Assembly: GCF_014596575.1 (NCBI RefSeq)
Contig: NZ_NASZ01000009.1
Location: 62,001-126,000 of the forward strand
Origin: Flavobacterium pokkalii
Lineage (GTDB): Bacteria > Bacteroidota > Bacteroidia > Flavobacteriales > Flavobacteriaceae
Reading direction: 5' to 3'
DNA length: 64,000 nt
Made by a program: the position numbers and the translations under genes. A model generated the notes under the pieces. The model had not been told where the DNA came from, did no database searches, and was given only the letters and a program-made list of their open reading frames with translations. The stretch's first letter is position 1. Each line of letters begins with the position of its first letter. Positions 47,970 to 55,874 of this stretch are shown here, piece after piece.

Positions 47970-48885
47970 ATGTCCAATAACATATGAATTGTGCGGAACG
48001 AATAAATACAGCGAAAAAGGAATCCACTTGATAGCTCCTAAATTAACGCATTTAAACGATTTACCTTATACAGCTGCAGAACTTCGTCAGGAAGCTGCTA
48101 ACAGAGCCAAAAAGCTATCTATTCAGGGAGTACAACCAAAGCTTAGTGCAGCTGTTTCGATAATAGACCAGGAATTTAAAATTGTGGATCAATTTGGAAC
48201 TTACATCATAAAGCCACAAAATGATTTGTTCCCACAATTACCCGAAAACGAAGATGTAACCATGAGAATGGCTAAAGCTTTCGGTTTAGAAGTACCATTT
48301 CATGGCATGCTATATGCTAAAGATGGTAGTTTGTCTTATTTTATTAAACGTTTTGATCGCTACGGCAAAGGAAAAAAATGGGCAACAGAAGATTTTGCTC
48401 AATTGACAGGGAATACCAGAGATACAAAATACCGTTTTACGATGGAAAAACTGATTCCTGTATTGGATGAATATTGCTCTTTTCCTGTCATTGAAAAAGC
48501 TGATTTTTTTAAAAGAATCCTTTTTTGTTATGTTACCGGAAATGAAGATATGCACTTAAAGAACTTTTCGTTGATAACCCAAAAAGGTAAAACGACACTC
48601 ACTCCAATATATGACTTTCTAAATTCTACGATTGCGATTAAAAATCCTGAGGAAGAAATTGCACTTATGCTGAAAGGAAAAAAAAGTAATTTAAAAGCAG
48701 CTGATTTAATAGATTATTACGCTAAAGAAAAACTCTTGTTGAATGAAAAAACGATAAATGCTATTCTAAATCAAATGAAAAAAGCAACTCCTAAATGGAA
48801 GGAGCTACTTGAAATTTCTTTTCTATCAGAGGATATGAAAGAAAAATATTTGGAGTTGTTGGAAAATAGAGCAGGAAGGTTTTAG
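47962..48885 (+). CDS. hipT: HipT-like Ser/Thr kinase toxin
   Basis: A 307-aa HipA-fold kinase without the first N-subdomain. Gly-rich loop LSIQGVQPKLSAAV (about 52-65), YIIKPQ with the ATP-binding Lys84, FIKRFDRY, catalytic D196 in GNEDMHLKNFSL and metal-binding D218 in PIYDFLNS are intact, so the kinase should be active. Related toxins phosphorylate aminoacyl-tRNA synthetases (GltX for HipA, TrpS for E. coli HipT); the target here is unknown. At the two loop positions that are autophosphorylated serines in E. coli HipT, this protein has S53 and Q55. Confidence 0.87.
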   Translation: MNRCPITYELCGTNKYSEKGIHLIAPKLTHLNDLPYTAAELRQEAANRAKKLSIQGVQPKLSAAVSIIDQEFKIVDQFGTYIIKPQNDLFPQLPENEDVTMRMAKAFGLEVPFHGMLYAKDGSLSYFIKRFDRYGKGKKWATEDFAQLTGNTRDTKYRFTMEKLIPVLDEYCSFPVIEKADFFKRILFCYVTGNEDMHLKNFSLITQKGKTTLTPIYDFLNSTIAIKNPEEEIALMLKGKKSNLKAADLIDYYAKEKLLLNEKTINAILNQMKKATPKWKELLEISFLSEDMKEKYLELLENRAGRF

Positions 48886-49013
48886 CAAAAAGGATATTCA
48901 TTAGTTCAGATTTTTTTTTACTGTTATTATAGTTGTAAATTTGGGAATTAGTTGTGTTTTTGGAAGAGGCTTTTTTGGTAATACTTACTGAAATAATATT
49001 AAACCGCAATAAT

Positions 49014-49346
49014 ATGAAAGTTTATAACCGCTCTGCTATTACTATCAATTACAAAAAACCATTTGTAGACTGGAACAATCAACTAACTCCAGATTTTCAA
49101 ATGGATGAAAATATCTTGGGCGAATCCAAAACTTATTTGACTCAAGAAAATTTTGATGACCCAATAACCTTAGTTGAAAAGTATTACAAAATAATTTTTG
49201 AATTGGAACTGGAAGGTATTTGGACAGATGAAGTCGACTGGCCACAAAAACGAGACTTTAAAACCTTTAACGAATGGTTTAGTTATGAAGTTAGTGATTG
49301 GGTGGTGGATTTGGATAAGAAACCATTAATAAGTGATGATTTCTAA
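49014..49346 (+). CDS. Uncharacterised acidic, Trp-rich 110-aa protein
   Basis: I do not recognise this protein. The open frame begins at a TTG (48954), but the ATG at 49014 is the first normal start. It is cytoplasmic (no signal peptide or membrane helix), acidic, with six tryptophans, and has a likely helical segment (LVEKYYKIIFELELEGIW) followed by DWPQKRDFKTFNEWFSYEVSDWVVDL. The next gene starts 9 bp downstream, so the two form a pair, perhaps a complex. It follows the HipBST operon in the same direction, but a 128-bp gap argues against membership. Confidence 0.6.
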   Translation: MKVYNRSAITINYKKPFVDWNNQLTPDFQMDENILGESKTYLTQENFDDPITLVEKYYKIIFELELEGIWTDEVDWPQKRDFKTFNEWFSYEVSDWVVDLDKKPLISDDF

Positions 49347-49355
49347 ATAAAATAT

Positions 49356-49850
49356 ATGCAAAATAGAGATGAACTTTTAAAGATGCCTTTGTATCAAAAG
49401 GCTGAGCAAATCCTGCAAATTACCAGAGGTTTGGTTGAAACTGTCCCAAAAGAAAATGAGTTTTTGCAGGAAACCTCCGTGCGCTATATGATGGAAAATG
49501 CCTATCTCATTCCGGCTAAAATTGCCGGGGCTAGTGGAGTAGGTTTGTATGATCTAAAAATGGAAAATGCTGCGCTTATTCGCAAAGCAGCTCGGGAATT
49601 GTATGTTCAGGCAGGAAGTTTGCGTTTTGAAGAAGGTTGTAAAGAACTTGATTATATTGAATTATTACGCAAAACTATTGAAGAATTTCGCCTGTTATTT
49701 GTAGATTGGGTTACTGGATTTGATTCTTGGAATTATATCATAGACCGTTGGGGATTGTTTAACCCGCCGGGAGTTAGCGCACACGACAAAGACCCGGATG
49801 ATGATATTCCGTTTGATCCAGACGATTTTTTTGATTCAGATGATGAATAA
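49356..49850 (+). CDS. Putative four-helix-bundle protein with acidic tail
   Basis: A 164-aa cytoplasmic protein of unknown function. The helical pattern and the segment SVRYMMENAYLIPAKIAGAS resemble the conserved second helix of the S23/four-helix-bundle family (typical form RRAAxSIPxNIAEG), and helices 3-4 (AALIRKAARELYVQAGSL, LLRKTIEEFRLLFVDW) fit as well. The resemblance is judged by eye. The last 25 residues are strikingly acidic (DKDPDDDIPFDPDDFFDSDDE), unlike ordinary S23 proteins. It is coupled to the 110-aa protein gene 9 bp upstream and converges on mnmE. Confidence 0.62.
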   Translation: MQNRDELLKMPLYQKAEQILQITRGLVETVPKENEFLQETSVRYMMENAYLIPAKIAGASGVGLYDLKMENAALIRKAARELYVQAGSLRFEEGCKELDYIELLRKTIEEFRLLFVDWVTGFDSWNYIIDRWGLFNPPGVSAHDKDPDDDIPFDPDDFFDSDDE

Positions 49851-49901
49851 TTTCTAACCTTGATGTTTTCAAAGAAATTGAATCGAGCTTCTAACTTCTA
49901 A

Positions 49902-51314
49902 TTACTTTCCGATACAAAAATTAGCAAAAATATTCCCAAGCAATTCATCATTAGTCACTTGTCCGGTAATCATTCCAAAATGATACAAAGCTTCTTTAAT
50001 ATCTAATGCCATCAGGTCACTTGAAAGACTTGTTTCCAGACCGAATTTTACTTTTTGTATTTCTTCTAAAGCTTTAAGTAAAGAATCGTAATGCCTTGTA
50101 TTGGTAATGATTGTTTCGTTATTGCGTAAAGCACCGGTGTTGACAAAAGAGAGCAGTTGGTTTTTTAATTCTTCAACCCCAACGTTTTGTTTGGCGGAAA
50201 TGAATAGAGTTGCTAGTTGTTGGTTGTTAGTTGCTAGTTTTGTCTCTATAGTATGTAGTAGCTTATCAGAGAGCAAGTCTTTTTTATTAATAAGAATTAA
50301 AATCGGTTTTTGAGGGTATTGATTTTGTGTTCTGTTGATTTCAACCAGTAAATTATCTAATTTTCCGTCAACTGACAACTGACAACCATCAACTAAATAC
50401 AAAATAACTTGAGCCTGTTCGATTTTTTCAAAAGTTTTCTTGATTCCGATGCTTTCCACCACATCCTGAGTATCGCGAATTCCTGCAGTATCAATAAATC
50501 GGAAACCAATACCTCCAATAGTTAATTCATCTTCAATAGTGTCGCGAGTCGTTCCGGCAATGTCTGAAACAATAGCACGTTCTTCGTTTAAAAGAGCATT
50601 TAGCAATGTCGATTTCCCTACGTTCGGTTCACCAACAATAGCAACCGGAATTCCGTTTTTGATGACATTCCCAACGGCAAATGAATCTACCAGACGTTTT
50701 AAAACAAATTCAATTCTGTTAATTAATTCATTAAACTGTGAACGGTCGGCAAATTCTACGTCTTCTTCGGCAAAGTCTAATTCTAATTCTATAAGAGAAG
50801 CAAAATTTAATAGTTCTTCGCGTAGTTTGGCGATTTCGTTAGAGAAACCACCACGCATTTGTTGCATGGCAATTTGGTGTGAAGCCTCATTGTCTGACGA
50901 AATCAAATCAGCAACGGCTTCGGCTTGGGATAAATCCAGTTTTCCGTTTAAGAAAGCTCTTAGCGTAAACTCTCCGGCATCGGCCATGCGACAGCCTTTT
51001 CTTAGTAATAATTGAATAATTTGCTGCTGAATATAAGTCGATCCGTGGCAGGAAATCTCAACAGTATTTTCGCCGGTATAGGAATTAGGTCCTTTGAAAA
51101 CAGAAACCAATACCTGATCCAAAGTTTTTGTCTCGTCCACTATATGCCCTAAATGCAAAGTGTGTGATTTTTGTTTCGTTAAATCTTTGTTTTTAATTGA
51201 TTTAAAAACAGTGTTCACGATGCTGATGGCATCCTGTCCGGAAACACGTATAATGGCAATGGCTCCGGTTCCTGAAGCTGTGGCCAGCGCGACTATTGAA
51301 TCGTTGTTAAGCAT
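49902..51314 (-). CDS. mnmE: tRNA modification GTPase MnmE
   Basis: Potassium-dependent GTPase that, with MnmG, installs the carboxymethylaminomethyl group on wobble uridine U34. The frame opens at a TTG at 51335; the ATG at 51314 gives the canonical MLNNDSIVALATASGTGAIAIIRVSG start (470 aa) and is chosen. Features: N-terminal tetrahydrofolate-binding domain, helical domain, G domain with GEPNVGKST (228-236), DIAGTTRDT, DTAGIRDT and NKKD, and the C-terminal CIGK motif whose Cys is typical of the family. It is monocistronic, convergent with the 164-aa protein gene. Confidence 0.96.
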   Translation of the reverse strand: MLNNDSIVALATASGTGAIAIIRVSGQDAISIVNTVFKSIKNKDLTKQKSHTLHLGHIVDETKTLDQVLVSVFKGPNSYTGENTVEISCHGSTYIQQQIIQLLLRKGCRMADAGEFTLRAFLNGKLDLSQAEAVADLISSDNEASHQIAMQQMRGGFSNEIAKLREELLNFASLIELELDFAEEDVEFADRSQFNELINRIEFVLKRLVDSFAVGNVIKNGIPVAIVGEPNVGKSTLLNALLNEERAIVSDIAGTTRDTIEDELTIGGIGFRFIDTAGIRDTQDVVESIGIKKTFEKIEQAQVILYLVDGCQLSVDGKLDNLLVEINRTQNQYPQKPILILINKKDLLSDKLLHTIETKLATNNQQLATLFISAKQNVGVEELKNQLLSFVNTGALRNNETIITNTRHYDSLLKALEEIQKVKFGLETSLSSDLMALDIKEALYHFGMITGQVTNDELLGNIFANFCIGK

Positions 51315-51332
51315 TTTTTTCTGAATTGGCTG

Positions 51333-51340
51333 CAAAGGTA
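51333..51340 (-). promoter_or_regulatory. Candidate -7 box for mnmE
   Basis: TACCTTTG on the minus strand fits TAnnTTTG and lies 18 bp before the chosen ATG. It covers the alternative TTG start, which supports the downstream start. Confidence 0.45.
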
Positions 51341-51390
51341 CTAAATCTGGTTAAGTATTGTTAAAACTTAAAACATAAAAGCATAATTTA

Positions 51391-51422
51391 TTGGGAATTA
51401 AAGCGTTAAAATTGTATCTTTA
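51391..51422 (+). promoter_or_regulatory. Candidate promoter for the universal stress protein gene
   Basis: TTG (51391) and TATCTTTA (51415-51422), separated by 21 nt, fit the -33/-7 pattern except for the last base of the -7 box. It ends 38 bp before the start codon. Confidence 0.35.
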
Positions 51423-51460
51423 TTGGGTTAGCTAAGGTTTAATTTTACAACTAATTTAAA

Positions 51461-52294
51461 ATGAAACGCATCTTATTTCCTACCGATTTTTCTGAAACTG
51501 CCACCAATGCTTTTATTCATGCTTTAGAATTTGCCAATCGCATTGAGGGTGAGTTGATTTTGCTACACGCTTTTGATTTGCCTGTTTTCGACAGCCAGTA
51601 TTTTCCGGAAAATTACATGCTGATTTACGAATCGGTGGAGTTGACCCAATTTGAATTTTTTAAAGATGAATTACCGAAACTTCATGCTATTGCCCAGGAA
51701 CGTAATTTGAGTCATATAAAAATGTCTCATCGGTTGATGGACGGAAATTTGTTAGGAACAATCGAAAGATCGATTCAGGAAGATAAAATCGATTTTATCG
51801 TTATGGGAACAGAAGGTGAAAAAAGTTGGACTGAACTGTTCTTAGGGACCCGTACAACTGCGGTAATTTCAGATGTAGATATACCGGTGTTGAGTATTCC
51901 GGCTGAAGCCAAATTTAAAACGATAAAAAACATTGGTTTTACCACCCGATTTAGACCCAAAGATAAGCCGGCTTTGAAAAATGTGGTTGAAATTGCCAAA
52001 AAAATGAATGCCAAAGTTAAATGTCTCTATGTTAAAACGGATGCTTCGGATGTATCCAAAGAAACAATTAAAGAATGGGAAGCTGAATTTGCCCATGATC
52101 CGGTGGAATTTAATGTGGTTTTCAGCGAAGAAGTGAAAGAAAGTATTCTTGATTTTATTTTGTTTAAAGATATCGATATATTGATAATGTTAGCTTACAA
52201 ACACAACTTCTTTAAAAGTTTGTTCCATCACAGTTTAACTAAAGACATTGCAGCGCATTGGGATATTCCTATTTTAGCGATTCCTATTCAGTGA
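51461..52294 (+). CDS. Tandem-domain universal stress protein (UspA family)
   Basis: A 277-aa cytoplasmic protein of two Usp domains (about 1-145 and 150-277). The first has the ILFPTDFSETATNAF start and an ATP-binding-type GTEGEKSWTELFLGT loop. In the second the GxxG loop is replaced by LAYKHNFFKSLFHHS, so only the first domain is likely to bind nucleotide. Such proteins modulate growth arrest and stress responses. It is a single-gene unit divergent from mnmE. Confidence 0.9.
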   Translation: MKRILFPTDFSETATNAFIHALEFANRIEGELILLHAFDLPVFDSQYFPENYMLIYESVELTQFEFFKDELPKLHAIAQERNLSHIKMSHRLMDGNLLGTIERSIQEDKIDFIVMGTEGEKSWTELFLGTRTTAVISDVDIPVLSIPAEAKFKTIKNIGFTTRFRPKDKPALKNVVEIAKKMNAKVKCLYVKTDASDVSKETIKEWEAEFAHDPVEFNVVFSEEVKESILDFILFKDIDILIMLAYKHNFFKSLFHHSLTKDIAAHWDIPILAIPIQ

Positions 52295-52409
52295 TTTTTT
52301 TGATTGAAAATTAGAAAATTTAAAAATGTATTTATGAATTTTCGGTAATTTTATGCTTTAACTTTTTTAAGATTAAGCTAAAAAAGGGCAATTATAATAC
52401 AAGCTCCGT

Positions 52410-52417
52410 TATATTTG
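52410..52417 (+). promoter_or_regulatory. Candidate -7 box for the MutS-family gene
   Basis: TATATTTG fits TAnnTTTG, 17 bp before the start codon. No clear -33 TTG is seen. Confidence 0.35.
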
Positions 52418-52434
52418 TAATTCATTTTTGAATT

Positions 52435-54207
52435 ATGAATATATATCCGTCCAAAATTTCTTTTTTTACCGCTGAATTAAGTAAAATCAATCGAAAGTAT
52501 AATTTAATTAGTTTGTTGCGATTAGGAGGCATAGCGCTTTTTTTATTGTCATTATATTATTATTTCCAGCAAAACAGCTTTTTTTATTTGTTGTTTTCCG
52601 GATTGTTTTTGGTCATTTTTATTGGGTTAATGCGAAGACATTCCCAACTTCAGTTTCAAAGAAAATTGAATCAGTCACTTTTGAATATCAATCAGGACGA
52701 GTTGGATTTTTTGGAACGAAAAAAAATCCCTTTTGAAAATGGAGCTGAGTTTACAGATTTTCATCATCCTTATGCGTATGATTTGGATATTTTTGGAAAT
52801 AATTCCCTGTTTCAATATTTGAACAGAACGGCAACTTACATTGGAAAAAAGACTTTAGCGGATAGTTTGTTGCAAAAATCTTCTAACAAACAAATTCAGG
52901 AAAATCAACAAGCAATAAAAGAGTTGACTTCAAAAATAGAATTTCGTCAGGAGTTTTTGGCTTTAGCCAAAGTTGCCGAAGATAATGAACCGAGTTACAA
53001 ATCTTTGTTGGTCTGGAGTCGGTCTAACAGCGAGCCTTTACCTAAATGGACTTTGTTTTTCTCTTATATAAGTCCGGTTGTGTTTTTGATGACGTTTATA
53101 GCTTACTTATTCACTTCTGATTTGATTATTTTGAAGAGTTTAAGTTATTTGTTTATCCTCAATCTGATCGTTTTAGGTAAGTTTTTAAAACGAATTCAGT
53201 TAGAAATAGCTAAATCGGATGATATTGATAAAATAATTGGACAGTATGCACTTTTGCTGGAGAAAATAGAAAAAGAACATTTTTCGGCACCAAGATTGGA
53301 GGAATTACAGCAGCAGTTGAAGCTGAAAAAAGAAAATGCAAGTGTTCATTTAAAACAATTATCCGAATTATTTTCGAGAAATGATACTATTGCCAATTTG
53401 ATTACAGCTGTTGTTTTCAACGGAACTTTTTTGTTTAATTTTCATGTTTTAAAGGCTTTGTTGACTTGGAAGAAAGAACATGCAGCCGCTCTTGAAGATT
53501 GGTTGACGGTTATTGGAGAAATTGAAAAATTAAACAGCTTTGCTAATTTGGCTTATAATAATCCGGATTATTGCTTTCCTGTTTTAAATACTGATTTTAA
53601 AATTGATTTTACTAATCTGAGTCATCCTTTATTGAATCCAAAAACAAGAGTAGGGAATGACGTCGTTTTTTATCCGCAATCCTTTATGATTTTAACGGGT
53701 TCGAATATGTCCGGTAAAAGTACTTTTTTGAGAAGTTTGGGAGTCAATATGGTTTTGGCGGGAGCTGGTTCAGTAGTTTGTGCAACGCAGGCACAGGTGC
53801 ATCCGTTGCCGGTTTTGGTTTCTATGCGACTTTCGGATTCTTTGTCGGATAGTGAATCGTATTTCTTTGCCGAAATCAAACGTTTAAAACAAATTATGGA
53901 AAGTCTCACAGCGGAAGTTTCTTTTGTTTTATTGGATGAAATTTTACGAGGAACGAATTCTGATGATAAGAGAAACGGAACTATTGAAGTGGTGAAAAAG
54001 CTGATTATTAAAAAAGCCATCGGAGCCATTGCAACTCATGATATCGAAGTATGTTTGACAACAAATGAATTTCCGGAGATTTTAACTAACAATTGTTTTG
54101 AAGTCGAAATCCTGAATGAAGAGCTACATTTTGATTATAAACTTCGTAAAGGTATTTGTCAAAATAGAAGTGCCAGTTTTCTGATGAAGAAAATGGAAAT
54201 TATTTGA
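52435..54207 (+). CDS. Membrane-anchored MutS-family ATPase
   Basis: A 590-aa protein combining four predicted membrane helices (two near 26-65, two near 206-248) with a C-terminal MutS-type ABC ATPase. Walker A is TGSNMSGKST (421-430), Walker B FVLLDE (D501, E502), followed by the RGTNSDDKRNG and AIATHD (His switch) motifs. A helical clamp/lever-like part (about 260-380) precedes the ATPase. The mismatch-recognition domain I of MutS and the Smr nuclease of MutS2 are absent, so it is neither of those. Function is unknown. It has its own promoter candidate and stands between the stress protein gene and dnaN. Confidence 0.82.
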   Translation: MNIYPSKISFFTAELSKINRKYNLISLLRLGGIALFLLSLYYYFQQNSFFYLLFSGLFLVIFIGLMRRHSQLQFQRKLNQSLLNINQDELDFLERKKIPFENGAEFTDFHHPYAYDLDIFGNNSLFQYLNRTATYIGKKTLADSLLQKSSNKQIQENQQAIKELTSKIEFRQEFLALAKVAEDNEPSYKSLLVWSRSNSEPLPKWTLFFSYISPVVFLMTFIAYLFTSDLIILKSLSYLFILNLIVLGKFLKRIQLEIAKSDDIDKIIGQYALLLEKIEKEHFSAPRLEELQQQLKLKKENASVHLKQLSELFSRNDTIANLITAVVFNGTFLFNFHVLKALLTWKKEHAAALEDWLTVIGEIEKLNSFANLAYNNPDYCFPVLNTDFKIDFTNLSHPLLNPKTRVGNDVVFYPQSFMILTGSNMSGKSTFLRSLGVNMVLAGAGSVVCATQAQVHPLPVLVSMRLSDSLSDSESYFFAEIKRLKQIMESLTAEVSFVLLDEILRGTNSDDKRNGTIEVVKKLIIKKAIGAIATHDIEVCLTTNEFPEILTNNCFEVEILNEELHFDYKLRKGICQNRSASFLMKKMEII

Positions 54208-54220
54208 TTTTTTAGCTGCT

Positions 54221-54420
54221 AATTCACGAATGTTTTTTTAGAATATTATATATTTTGCATTACACAAATTGCTTTGCTAACATACAGATTGTAGAATGAT
54301 TAATAAGGATTTTAGAAATTCGATATTATTTGTAATTGTTGAAGATAAAAGTTATTCGCATTTAACGAATTAGTGGAATTAAAAGAAAAAAAGTTAGTGT
54401 TAATTCGTGTATTCGTGGCT
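54221..54420. repeat. Intergenic element bounded by inverted ATTCGTG motifs
   Basis: AATTCACGAAT at 54221 faces AATTCGTGTATTCGTGG at 54402, i.e. inverted ATTCGTG units about 180 bp apart, with other imperfect copies between (TTCGCATTTAACGAATTAGTGG). A related unit, TTATTCGTGTATTTGTTAA, lies in the gldF leader near 58290. No coding potential is seen. It looks like a REP-like or degenerate palindromic repeat. Confidence 0.4.
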
Positions 54421-54431
54421 GTTATAAATGA

Positions 54432-54469
54432 AAAAAAACCGCTTTTCTAGGAGGAATCGCGGTTTTTTT
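54432..54469. terminator. Terminator between the MutS-family gene and dnaN
   Basis: AAAAAAACCGC / GCGGTTTTTTT stem with a 16-nt loop. It is symmetric, so it can serve both converging genes. It lies 99 bp after the dnaN stop. Confidence 0.8.
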
Positions 54470-54568
54470 AAATATAAAAAATGGTTGGTTAATTACGAAT
54501 TATGTTACAATGATAAGTATTATATTTTAATATCAAAAATAAAACGTTATTTTTTTATTAAATTAATT

Positions 54569-55687
54569 TTAACTATTCAACATTACCGGCATTACCAGCA
54601 TAGTAACCGTTTCACCGTCTTCCAGGCCATCAACAGGTGTTAAAATTCCGGCACGGTTAGGCAAAGACATTTCCAGCATAATCATGTCAGATTGTAAGTT
54701 GGTCAACATTTCAGTCAAGAAACGGGAGTTGTACCCAATTTGCATATCGTCTCCCTGATAATCACAAGTTAATCTTTCTTCTGCTTTGTTAGAGTAATCA
54801 ATATCTTCGGCAGAAACGTTTAATTCGGCACCTGCAATTTTCAAACGAATTTGGTGTGTTGTTTTGTTCGAAAAGATAGCCACACGACGTACAGAACTCA
54901 AAAACTGAGAACGGTCGATCATTAATTTATTTGGGTTCTCTTTTGGAATTACCGCTTCGTAATTTGGATATTTCCCATCAATTAAACGACACATTAGTAC
55001 ATAATTATCAAAAGAAAAAGTAGCATTCGAATCGTTGTATTCAATTTTCACTTCCGCATCTGAGGTTGCCAGAATATTTTTCAAAATATTCAATGGTTTT
55101 TTAGGCATGATAAAATCAGCTACGTGCGAAGCCGTTACATCGGTGCGGGCATATTTTACTAATTTGTGAGCATCAGTTGCTACAAAAGTCAATCCCTGCG
55201 GAGAGAATTGGAAAAATACTCCTGACATTACCGGACGTAAATCATCGTTTCCGGCAGCAAAAATAGTTTTGCTCACGGCAGTCGCTAAAACGTCAGCAGG
55301 AACTAAAGTTACCGATGGTTCGTCTAAGTTTACCGCTTTAGGGAATTCTTCTCCCGGAGCATAAGCTAAGGCGTATTTTCCGGAATTAGAGCTGATTTCG
55401 ATAGTGTTGTTTTCTTCAACGGTGAAAGTAAGTGGCTGTTCCGGGAAGGTTTTTAAGATTTCCAAAAGTAATTTGGCAGGAACGGCAACACTTCCCTGAC
55501 TTGTAGAATCGATAGACAAAGTAGCCGACATGGTTGTTTCTAAATCAGAAGCAGAAACGGTTAATTCGTTATTGTCTAATTCAAATAAGAAGTTATCCAA
55601 AATAGGCAAAGTGTTGCTACTGTTGATAACGCTTCCTAAAACTTGTAATTGTTTTAATAAGTACGAACTCGATACTATAAATTTCAT
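54569..55687 (-). CDS. dnaN: DNA polymerase III beta subunit (sliding clamp)
   Basis: The 372-aa processivity clamp, full length, with three similar domains (about 1-120, 121-245, 246-372). Signature segments are LPILDNFLFEL, TLSIDSTSQGSVAVPAKLLLEILK, FVATDAHKLV, IDGKYPNYEAVIP and the C-terminal ML-VMPVML. It forms a head-to-tail ring dimer around DNA. It lies 187 bp downstream of gldG on the same strand. TAnnTTTG boxes at 55828-55835 and 55843-55850 (minus strand) could start its own transcript. It is not next to dnaA in this window. Confidence 0.97.
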   Translation of the reverse strand: MKFIVSSSYLLKQLQVLGSVINSSNTLPILDNFLFELDNNELTVSASDLETTMSATLSIDSTSQGSVAVPAKLLLEILKTFPEQPLTFTVEENNTIEISSNSGKYALAYAPGEEFPKAVNLDEPSVTLVPADVLATAVSKTIFAAGNDDLRPVMSGVFFQFSPQGLTFVATDAHKLVKYARTDVTASHVADFIMPKKPLNILKNILATSDAEVKIEYNDSNATFSFDNYVLMCRLIDGKYPNYEAVIPKENPNKLMIDRSQFLSSVRRVAIFSNKTTHQIRLKIAGAELNVSAEDIDYSNKAEERLTCDYQGDDMQIGYNSRFLTEMLTNLQSDMIMLEMSLPNRAGILTPVDGLEDGETVTMLVMPVMLNS

Positions 55688-55874
55688 ATGAAGATTATAT
55701 TTATTTTTTATTGCAAAATGAAATAGCGGTTTTAAGCTAATTTACTTTGGTAAACCGTACCATTTTATTGATTTTATTTTGTTTTTTATGCTATTCTGTA
55801 CTGGAATTTGCAAATAATACATTTTTACAAATATATCGTAAACAAAGCTAGTATTGAAAAATTTTTATTAACAT

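Noticed and set aside
47655..48885. A single HipA gene broken by a frameshift.
   Set aside because: Both frames are complete with proper starts and stops and an 8-bp overlap. The split falls exactly where HipS and HipT are separate in HipBST systems.
52435..54207. Annotation as MutS or MutS2 mismatch/recombination protein.
   Set aside because: Only the ATPase part is shared; the mismatch-recognition and Smr domains are absent and membrane helices are present.
54428..54643. A 71-aa basic open frame between the MutS-family gene and dnaN.
   Set aside because: It runs through the terminator hairpin at 54432-54469 and into the antisense of dnaN; its basic start is translated poly-A and hairpin sequence.
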